Source of the DNA: Rhodobacter sp. CZR27
GTDB lineage: Bacteria; Pseudomonadota; Alphaproteobacteria; Rhodobacterales; Rhodobacteraceae
Direction of reading: 5' to 3'
DNA length: 64,000 nucleotides
NCBI RefSeq assembly: GCF_002407205.1
Contig: NZ_CP023549.1
Span: 537,001-601,000 of the forward strand
The translations under genes and the position numbers were made by a program. Shown in pieces: positions 54,884 through 62,167 of the stretch. Below the pieces are notes generated by a model. The model saw nothing but the letters and a program-made list of their open reading frames with translations. It did not search any database and had not been told where the DNA came from. Within the stretch, counting starts at the first letter, position 1. Each line of letters begins with the position of its first letter.

Positions 54884-55283
54884 CATGTCCGCCCTCATCC
54901 CTTCGCGGGCGCCTCATCCGTGACGGGAGGGCCAAGCGGTGGGCGCTTGTGGCAAGGCTACGCTCGGCCAGCGCGCAGGAACCGGCACGGCTGCACCATG
55001 GCCTGCCCCCATGGAGTGGTCCGGCTGATTCTTGGCGCATGACGGGTCCCGACGCTACGCTTGGGGTGGCCGGTGTAGCGGGTTCGGGTGGCGAAGCTGG
55101 CCACTGTGCACTGCCCGTGGTGGATCACGATCTGCGCCTCGGCGGACGCCCAGGCGCTTGCAGGTCGCCTCGCCGCTCCCGCGTGACAGGACGATCGGGA
55201 TCCGCCGCGTCGTTCAATTGACGGCTGCCGACCGAGGTGACAGGTTCGTGCAAGAGGTCTTGCCCCGGCACCGGGGATGCACG
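54884..55283. other. 400-base gap upstream of the AraC gene
   Basis: No gene recognised; it should contain the araC-type gene's promoter. Confidence 0.4.
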
Positions 55284-56321
55284 ATGCCGGCGAGGCAGAA
55301 GACGGTCCGCATGTATGACAAGCACCCCATCCGGCTCTCGATCCTGCACATGGTGCCTGCGGTGGCCGAAAGGCATGGCGTGTCCTGCGGACCGCTCGTG
55401 GCGAGCGTGGGCCTTGCGTGCGACGAACTGGGCGGGGACGGACGCGTCGTCAGGCGCGGCCAGGTTTCGGCCCTCCTGCGCCATCTCGCCCGCCGTGCCG
55501 GAGAGCCGACCATCGGCTTCGATCTCGCCCATGCCGCCGATCCGGTGCGACTCGGACCTGCGGGAGAGGCCTTCTTCGCGGGCCGCACCCTTCGCGAATG
55601 CCTGTTCGCCCACATCTGCCACATGCCCTGGCTGCAGGGCGGCGTGACGCTGCGTCTCGTCGAGCGGAATGGCCGGGCCTTCTGGCACCACCGGTTCGCG
55701 AGCGCCGATCCCGAACAGGCCAGGGTCCTGAACGAGGCGGTCGCGGGGTTCCTCACCTCCGCGATCCGCAGCATCTGCGGCGACCCGGACCTGCCGCTCC
55801 ATGTCCTGCTGCCCCATCGGGCGCACGCGCCGGCCCGCCTCTATGACGAGAAGCTGCGCACCGCGGTCTCGTTCCGGCCGGGCCCCGAGACGGTGGTGTC
55901 CTTCGACGCGCGTCATCTCGAGGCGCCGAACGTGCTGCTCGCGCCCCGCGACCTTGGCCGGGGCGCGGTCGCATTGAAGGGGCGGGACGCGGTGATCGAC
56001 GATGCGACGCTGATCGCAAGCCTGCATCTCATGCTCTCGACCGGCTCGGCCTCGGGGGTGCCGAGCCTGCTTGACGCCGCGCGCACGCTGGGCATCCCGG
56101 GCCGAAGCCTTCAGCGGCGGCTCGCGGCACTCGACACCTCCTTCGAGCGGCTGGTGGACGAGTGGCGCCGGACCCGTGCGCTGGAGATGCTGGCCGAGGG
56201 CGCGGCCGTCGGCATGATCGCCCATCGTCTCGGCTATTCCCACGCGGCCCATTTCACCCGGGCCTTTCGCCGCTGGCAGGGCATGTCGCCCAGCGATCAC
56301 CGCCGCCGACTGACGTACTGA
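55284..56321 (+). CDS. AraC family transcriptional regulator
   Basis: A 345-residue regulator with the PF12625-type N-terminal domain (HPIRLSILHMVPAVAERHGV) and a C-terminal AraC helix-turn-helix pair: SLLDAARTLGIPGRSLQRRL and VGMIAHRLGYSHAAHFTRAF. Members often govern lipid or aromatic degradation genes. Start ATG 55284 follows GGGGA by six bases; ATG 55311 is possible. It is transcribed toward the sulfatase genes and may control them, which is inference. Confidence 0.9.
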   Translation: MPARQKTVRMYDKHPIRLSILHMVPAVAERHGVSCGPLVASVGLACDELGGDGRVVRRGQVSALLRHLARRAGEPTIGFDLAHAADPVRLGPAGEAFFAGRTLRECLFAHICHMPWLQGGVTLRLVERNGRAFWHHRFASADPEQARVLNEAVAGFLTSAIRSICGDPDLPLHVLLPHRAHAPARLYDEKLRTAVSFRPGPETVVSFDARHLEAPNVLLAPRDLGRGAVALKGRDAVIDDATLIASLHLMLSTGSASGVPSLLDAARTLGIPGRSLQRRLAALDTSFERLVDEWRRTRALEMLAEGAAVGMIAHRLGYSHAAHFTRAFRRWQGMSPSDHRRRLTY

Positions 56322-56538
56322 GCGCCCCGCCGGCCCCTCGGCCGCGCCTGAATACCGGCATCCTGCATGCATGTTGGCGCGAGATGGCAATTGCCCGTCC
56401 GGCCGCTTCCCGAAAAGATGACGTGGCAGCGCGGAGGTTGGGCCTCCGCCGCAGAAGGCATCAGCGACAGGGCCGCGACCCTGGCGCCGGATCCGTCCGG
56501 CGGCCGGAGGCGCGTGGCGTGACGCGAGGGGGGGAAGA

Positions 56539-57474
56539 GTGTCGCAGGCACGCGTGGAAGCCCGAGCATGTCCTGCCGGGGACGGCCGCGAGATGGTCTG
56601 GCTCGAGGGCGGCGTCTTCCACATGGGCTCGGATCGGCACTATCCCGAGGAAGCGCCGGTCCACCGCGCGGCGGTCGAGGGTTTCTGGATCGACCGATAC
56701 CCTGTCACCAACCGCGATTTCGCCCGCTTCGTCGCCGCCACCGGCCATGTCACGGGTGCCGAGCGCCCGCCGCGGCCCGAGGACTATCCCGACGCCGATC
56801 CCGCACTGCTCGTTCCCGGCTCGATCGTTCTGCGCCGCCCCGGGCACGGTGCCGATCCCCGGGACTGGAGGGGCTGGTGGTGCTACCTGCCCGGCGCCTG
56901 CTGGCGCCATCCCCAAGGACCGGGCAGCACGACGGACGGGATCGAGGATCATCCGGTCGTCCATGTCTGCCACGAGGATGCGGCCACCTATGCGGCCTGG
57001 GCGGGCAAGGCCCTTCCGACCGAGGCCGAATGGGAGTTCGCCGCCCGCGGCGGGCTTGACCGGGCCGAGTTCGCCTGGGGAGAGAGCCTCGTTCCGGACG
57101 GGCGACACCGCGCGAACACCTGGCAGGGACGCTTTCCGGTCGAGAACCTGGCCGAGGACGGCTACGAGGGCACCTCGCCCGTCAGAGCCTTCCCGCCCAA
57201 CGGCTACGGGCTTTTCGACATGATCGGCAATGTCTGGGAATGGACCGACGACCGGTTCCGCCCCGACCACGCATCCATGGCGGCACGCTCCTGCTGCCAG
57301 CCCCGGCCCGGCCCGGCCAGCGGCCCCGCGCGCAGGGTGCTCAAGGGCGGCTCGCATCTCTGCGCGCCCAACTACTGCCAGCGCTACCGCCCCGCCGCCC
57401 GGCAGGGCCAGACCCCCGATTCCGCCTCGGGTCACATCGGCTTCCGCTGTGTCCTGAGGCCCGCCCGCACATGA
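56539..57474 (+). CDS. Formylglycine-generating enzyme (sulfatase-modifying)
   Basis: A 311-residue SUMF1/FGE-type enzyme. It oxidises a cysteine in sulfatases to formylglycine, using copper held by a cysteine pair. The pair is present as Cys275 and Cys280 in GGSHLCAPNYCQRYRPAAR. Family marks include MVWLEGGVFHMGSD, LPTEAEWEFAARGG and MIGNVWEWTDD. The pair separates it from FGE-like non-enzymatic proteins. GTG 56539 starts it. The client sulfatase begins 7 bases after its stop. Confidence 0.93.
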   Translation: MSQARVEARACPAGDGREMVWLEGGVFHMGSDRHYPEEAPVHRAAVEGFWIDRYPVTNRDFARFVAATGHVTGAERPPRPEDYPDADPALLVPGSIVLRRPGHGADPRDWRGWWCYLPGACWRHPQGPGSTTDGIEDHPVVHVCHEDAATYAAWAGKALPTEAEWEFAARGGLDRAEFAWGESLVPDGRHRANTWQGRFPVENLAEDGYEGTSPVRAFPPNGYGLFDMIGNVWEWTDDRFRPDHASMAARSCCQPRPGPASGPARRVLKGGSHLCAPNYCQRYRPAARQGQTPDSASGHIGFRCVLRPART

Positions 57475-57481
57475 GGACAGC

Positions 57482-58963
57482 ATGACCGACCATCCCGCCT
57501 CTCCCGCCCCGACCGACAGGTCGCCGATGACCCGACGCGACGTTCTGGCCGGCTCGGCGGGATTCCTTGCCGCGATCGCGGGCCTCTCGGCGCTGGCCGA
57601 TCCCGCCCGCGCCCGCGAGGTGGCCCGGCCGCACATCGTCTACATCCTTGCCGACGATCTCGGCCATGCGGACGTGGGCTTCCTCGGCTCGGACATCCTG
57701 ACGCCGAACCTCGACAGGCTCGCGGCCGACGGGGCAAGGCTGCGGCAGTTCTACACCCAGCCGCTCTGCACCCCGACGCGCGCGGCCCTGATGACCGGGC
57801 GCTATCCGATGCGCTACGGCCTGCAGACCGGGGTGATCCCCTCGGGCGCAAGCTATGGGCTCGACACGGCCGAGGTGCTGCTGCCGCAGGTGCTGAAGCA
57901 GGCCGGCTACCGCACCGCGCTGGTGGGCAAGTGGCACCTGGGCCATGCGGATCGGAAGTTCTGGCCGCGCCAGCGGGGCTTCGACTATTTCTACGGCCCT
58001 CTCGTGGGCGAGATCGACCATTTCCGGCACGAGGCGCACGGCGTCACCGACTGGTATCGCGACAACGACCTGCTGAAGGAGCCGGGCTACGACACCGAGC
58101 TGTTCGGCGCCGATGCGGTGCGGCTGATCGACGGCCATGACGCGGCCGAGCCGCTCTATCTCTACCTCGCCTTCACCGCGCCCCACACGCCCTATCAGGC
58201 CCCCGAGGCCTGCCTCGCGCGCTATCCCGGCATCGAGGATCCGGCTCGCAAGGCCTATGCGGCGATGATCTCCTGCATGGACGACCAGATCGGCCGGGTG
58301 ATCGAGGCGCTGGAACGGAAGGGAATGCGCGAGAACACGCTCGTCATCTTCCACAGCGACAATGGCGGCACGCGCTCGAAGATGTTCGCGGGCGAATCCG
58401 CCGTTGCCGGGGACCTGCCGCCCCGCAACGATCCCTTCCGCGAGGGCAAGGGCACGCTCTACGAGGGCGGCACGCGGGTCGTGGCGCTTGCCAACTGGCC
58501 GGGCCGGATCGAGACCGGCGACGCGCAGGGTGTCATGCATGTGGTGGACATGCTGCCGACCCTTGCCTCGCTGGCGCAGGCGGACCTGTCGGGGACGCGG
58601 ACGCTCGACGGGCTCGACGTCTGGCAGACGCTGGCCGCGGGCCAGGCCTCGCCGCGCGACGAGATGGTCTACAACATCGAACCGACGCAGGGCGCGCTGC
58701 GGCTGGGCAAGTGGAAGCTCTACTGGCAGCCCGTGCTGCCGCCGCGGGTCGAGCTGTTCGACCTCGAGGCCGATCCCGCCGAGACGGTGAACCTCGCCGA
58801 GGCGGAGCCGGCGAAGCTGGCCGAGATGCAGGCCCGGGTGGTCGAGCTTGCGCGCACGATGGCGCCGCCGCTCTTCTATGCGAGTGCCTTGCAGTCGACC
58901 CTCTCGGCGCCGCTTGCAACACCGCAGGATGCCGTGCAGGCCGCGACGCAGGGCGCGGACTGA
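57482..58963 (+). CDS. Tat-exported arylsulfatase
   Basis: A 493-residue type I sulfatase. A twin-arginine leader (MTRRDVLAGSAGFLAAIAGL, signal to about residue 44) sends the folded protein to the periplasm, consistent with cytoplasmic modification first. Metal ligands start at ADDLGHADVG (Asp58, Asp59). The formylglycine site CTPTR is Cys96-Arg100 in the usual CxPxR context. GKWHLGH and HSDNGGTR complete the active site. Substrate unknown. GAGG is five bases before ATG 57482, in the FGE stop region. Confidence 0.93.
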   Translation: MTDHPASPAPTDRSPMTRRDVLAGSAGFLAAIAGLSALADPARAREVARPHIVYILADDLGHADVGFLGSDILTPNLDRLAADGARLRQFYTQPLCTPTRAALMTGRYPMRYGLQTGVIPSGASYGLDTAEVLLPQVLKQAGYRTALVGKWHLGHADRKFWPRQRGFDYFYGPLVGEIDHFRHEAHGVTDWYRDNDLLKEPGYDTELFGADAVRLIDGHDAAEPLYLYLAFTAPHTPYQAPEACLARYPGIEDPARKAYAAMISCMDDQIGRVIEALERKGMRENTLVIFHSDNGGTRSKMFAGESAVAGDLPPRNDPFREGKGTLYEGGTRVVALANWPGRIETGDAQGVMHVVDMLPTLASLAQADLSGTRTLDGLDVWQTLAAGQASPRDEMVYNIEPTQGALRLGKWKLYWQPVLPPRVELFDLEADPAETVNLAEAEPAKLAEMQARVVELARTMAPPLFYASALQSTLSAPLATPQDAVQAATQGAD

Positions 58964-59024
58964 CGCCTGCGCCGCGCGGGCTGGCCGCCCGCGCCCACTC
59001 TCTCCCTTCACAGGACAATCTGTC

Positions 59025-59774
59025 ATGTCGCTTCGCACCCTGCCCGCATCCGTGCTGCTCTGCCTCTCTGCCGGCGCGGCTGTGGCCCAGACCGCTGACG
59101 AGCCGCGCCTCATCCTCAGTGGCTATCTCTTTGCCAGCGCCCTCACTGGCCGCGCCTCGAGCTTCGAGGGCCTGCCCCCTGCCGACCTGGACCTCTCCTT
59201 CGGCGACGTGCTGGAGGATCTGGAGGGCGGGATCATGGGGGCCGCCGACTATCGCTTCGGCGGCTGGAGCCTGCTCGGTGACCTCATGCTCACCCAGGTC
59301 CGCCCCGGCGGCACGCTCCCCGGTCCGCTGGCAAGCAACCTCGAGCTGCGCCAGCGGTCCGCGACGCTGCAGGCCACCCTCCTGCGCGAGATCCTTGCCA
59401 CGCCGGTCCTGAGCGTCGATCTGGGGGCGGGGCTGCGTTACTGGCACCTCGACAACAAGGTGTCGAGCAATTCGGAGGCCCTGGACTACCGGACGGCCTC
59501 GCAGGACAGGGACTGGGTCGATCCGGTGCTGGCCGCCCGTCTCCGCGCCCGGCTGGACGAGGCGTGGAGCCTGACACTCGTGGCCGATCACGGCTTCTCG
59601 GGCGTGGGCTCGGACGAGACATGGCAGCTCATCGGGACACTCGACTATCGCTGGACCGAGCGGCTCTCGCTGCGGATGGGCTACCGCGTGCTCTCGACCG
59701 ACCTTCGCGACGATGGCTTCGTCTATGACGTGACGATGCGCGGCCCGGTCATCGGTCTGAGTTACAGGTTCTGA
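59025..59774 (+). CDS. Outer-membrane beta-barrel protein
   Basis: A 249-residue exported protein: signal peptide to AVAQ, then alternating strands of beta-barrel type (LILSGYLFASALTG, DLGAGLRYWHL, LSLRMGYRVLS), ending in the aromatic GLSYRF that directs assembly by the BAM complex. Similar small barrels occur in alphaproteobacteria without known cargo. It lies 61 bases after the sulfatase gene, so a role in uptake or sensing of the sulfated substrate or product is possible. Confidence 0.8.
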   Translation: MSLRTLPASVLLCLSAGAAVAQTADEPRLILSGYLFASALTGRASSFEGLPPADLDLSFGDVLEDLEGGIMGAADYRFGGWSLLGDLMLTQVRPGGTLPGPLASNLELRQRSATLQATLLREILATPVLSVDLGAGLRYWHLDNKVSSNSEALDYRTASQDRDWVDPVLAARLRARLDEAWSLTLVADHGFSGVGSDETWQLIGTLDYRWTERLSLRMGYRVLSTDLRDDGFVYDVTMRGPVIGLSYRF

Positions 59775-60250
59775 AGCGCGACCCGCTTGTCCGACGCCAG
59801 GACGGCTGCTTGGCGACCGCATCCGCGCCATGCGATCCGCGAGGACTGACGGCGGCGGGCGGCTGCGGTCGGGCCGTTGCGCGCCCCGGTCATCAGGAGC
59901 CCGTCTGGACGGCACGGCATCCGGCCGCCGCGCCAGGGATCGGCTGGCCATGCCATCTCGGCCAGTATGGCCGCCAGAACACGGACACGCTTCCCCGACA
60001 CCCGCGCGACCGGTCCCGGTGCCTGCCGTCCACGGAGCGATGGCAGTTCATGGTCCGCGAGGTGGCCCCCGCGGTTGCTGCCAGCGACAGTCATTTCCCG
60101 GCACCGATGTCCGAAAATCGGACGCTCGGCGCCCGTCCTGTCTGCTACAGTGCCGCCGTCGCATCGATCTGCAACAGCGGGGCCGGGAAGACCAGTCAAG
60201 GCACAGGGAACCCGATTGACAGGAATTGCCATTCGTTCGGGGAGGAGCAG
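59775..60250. other. 476-base region upstream of acxR
   Basis: No gene recognised. It contains the dyad at 60109-60123 and should carry the acxR promoter. Confidence 0.4.
60109..60123 (+). promoter_or_regulatory. GTCCG/CGGAC dyad upstream of acxR
   Basis: GTCCGA and TCGGAC flank AAA, a perfect 6-base dyad 127 bases before the acxR start. The same half-site recurs before acxA, suggesting autoregulation. Confidence 0.55.
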
Positions 60251-62044
60251 ATGGCACGCACCTTGGGGAAGGGCGATTGGGAAGAGTTCATGGCCGTTGG
60301 CCGCATTCCTCCCGATATCCGACAGGACGTCCTGCAAAGCTGGAAGCGTTCCGCTGCCTATCGGGTGGCCGGTCTGAAGCACGCGCCGTTGCTGAGCGAG
60401 GAGAGCCTGTTCGCGCGCAGGACGTTCGAAAGGCGCCTCAGGGCCGGGGCGAAGACGGCCCTGGCACGGGCGGGCAAGCTGCTCGACGGCACGGAAAACA
60501 TCCTGCTGCTCTGCGACCGGACCGGGGTTGTCCTCGATGCCGTGGGCGACGAGGCGACGCTTGCGCGCGGCCGAGAGAACCATCTGCATCTGGGCGGGCA
60601 CTGGACCGAAGATGCCATCGGCACGAACGCGATCGGCACCGCGCTGGCGGCCGGCCGCCCGATGGTCGTCCGGGAAGCCGAGCATTTCTGCGAGGAGATC
60701 CAGCGGTGGAACTGCGCGGCGACGCCGATAACGGATCAGGGGTCGGGAATGCTGCTGGGCGTGATGGACATTTCATGGCCAAGCGGCATGCCCCAGGCCA
60801 ACGCGGTTGCCCTGTCCGCGGCGCTCGCGCTGCAGGTGGAGTCGGAACTCACGCGCCTTCTCGCCCGTGAGCGCGAGGCGCTGATGGAGCAGCTGCATCT
60901 GCGCCGCCTGCGCCGCGGCAACGAGCCCATGCTGATCGTGGATCGATGCGGCGCGGATGTCCTTGCGACCGAGGATTTCGCGCGCTTCTGCGACGACGAC
61001 CGGACCCTGACGGCGCTGCGCGCGCGCATCCCGGAGCTGATCGACCAGACGCCCGAGGCCATCGGCGAGGCGCTGTCCGATTGCCTGCCGGGAACCGACC
61101 TCGAGGTCATCGCGACCGGGAACGATGCCATCGGCGTCCTGATCTCGCTGCGCCGCAGCCGGGCCCATGCGGCCGATGCCAACGCGGACCTCATCAAGAT
61201 CGGGGCGGCGGGGGTGGCGAGTTCCGTCCTTTGCACGCAGGCGCAGAGGTTGGCGCTGACCAACATCCCGCTGCTGATCGAGGGCGACACCGGGGTTGGC
61301 AAGACGTTCCTCGCGCAGGCGATCCACCGTGCCAGCCCGCAGGCCGAGGGTCCGTTCGAGCTGATCGACTGTTCCCGGCTCATGGCCGACCGGCTCTGCG
61401 AGGATCTCGCGCATGGCCGGATCGGCGCGACGAGCGGCGTGCTCTGCCTGAACGGCCCGGCAGAGGCGCCGCCCGAGGTCCAGAAGCTGCTGCTGAACCT
61501 TGTGGAGGACGTGTCGCGCGCGGGGATGCGCGTGATCGCGCTGTCGGTCCGACGGCTTTACGGCGCGGTGCAGCGCGGAGAGTTCCGCAGCGATCTCTAT
61601 TACCGCATTGCAGGCGCGCGGCTCGAGATCCAGCCCCTTCGCGAACGGCCCGACGAGATCCTGCCCCTGCTTCAGCAACTGGTGCTGCGTCATGCCGCCG
61701 AGGGCAACAGGCGGGAGCTGCGCTTCACCTCGCAGGCCACGGCGGCGCTGGCCGCCTATCCATGGCCGGGCAACCTGCTGGAGATGAAGAACCTGATCGC
61801 GACGCTCGATGCGCTCTCGCCGACCGGCCTGATCGACGAGCGGACGCTGCCGGCCGAGTTCCGCGCAGCCTCAAAGGGCGCAGGAGGCGACACGCTGCGG
61901 GACAAGGAGCGACTCGAGATCCTTGGCGCAATCGAGGCCGAGGCGGGCAACCTTTCGCGTGCGGCGCAGCGGCTGGGCATCGCGCGCTCCACGCTTTACC
62001 TCAAGCTCGACAGCTACGGCATTCCGCGGTCGCGGCAGCCCTGA
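60251..62044 (+). CDS. acxR: Acetone carboxylase regulator AcxR, degenerate NtrC/AcoR-type
   Basis: A 597-residue regulator with AcoR layout: N-terminal GAF-type sensor (about 60-200), AAA domain (320-530) and Fis-type helix-turn-helix (565-590, AAQRLGIARSTLYLKLDSYG). Walker A is present (GDTGVGKT, 345-352). The loop that should hold GAFTGA is deleted: RLCEDLAHGR runs straight into IGATSGVLCLNG. Walker B is CLNG in place of FLDE, and the sensor II arginine of GNVRELxN is lost (GNLLEMKN). It probably does not hydrolyse ATP or contact sigma-54. Strong GGAGGAG box before ATG 60251. It lies 123 bases before acxA. Confidence 0.88.
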   Translation: MARTLGKGDWEEFMAVGRIPPDIRQDVLQSWKRSAAYRVAGLKHAPLLSEESLFARRTFERRLRAGAKTALARAGKLLDGTENILLLCDRTGVVLDAVGDEATLARGRENHLHLGGHWTEDAIGTNAIGTALAAGRPMVVREAEHFCEEIQRWNCAATPITDQGSGMLLGVMDISWPSGMPQANAVALSAALALQVESELTRLLAREREALMEQLHLRRLRRGNEPMLIVDRCGADVLATEDFARFCDDDRTLTALRARIPELIDQTPEAIGEALSDCLPGTDLEVIATGNDAIGVLISLRRSRAHAADANADLIKIGAAGVASSVLCTQAQRLALTNIPLLIEGDTGVGKTFLAQAIHRASPQAEGPFELIDCSRLMADRLCEDLAHGRIGATSGVLCLNGPAEAPPEVQKLLLNLVEDVSRAGMRVIALSVRRLYGAVQRGEFRSDLYYRIAGARLEIQPLRERPDEILPLLQQLVLRHAAEGNRRELRFTSQATAALAAYPWPGNLLEMKNLIATLDALSPTGLIDERTLPAEFRAASKGAGGDTLRDKERLEILGAIEAEAGNLSRAAQRLGIARSTLYLKLDSYGIPRSRQP

Positions 62045-62050
62045 CTTGGC

Positions 62051-62088
62051 GTCCGCAGCATGTCCGTCGGGCCGGACGATAATCGGAC
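62051..62088 (+). promoter_or_regulatory. Phased GTCCG operator before acxA
   Basis: Four 5-base half-sites start exactly 11 bases apart: GTCCG at 62051 and 62062, CGGAC at 62073 and 62084. They form two nested dyads about one centre, 80-117 bases before acxA. The likely ligand is AcxR. Confidence 0.65.
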
Positions 62089-62167
62089 AGCCCTGCGGCC
62101 CCTTGCATCCCTAGCCTGATCGCAGCCGCCCGCTCTGGGGGCGGCCTCAGGGAGGGAGGAAAATACC

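Noticed and set aside
62090..62120. A TTGCA resembling a sigma-54 -12 box before acxA
   Set aside because: No GG stands at the required distance, and AcxR lacks the GAFTGA loop.
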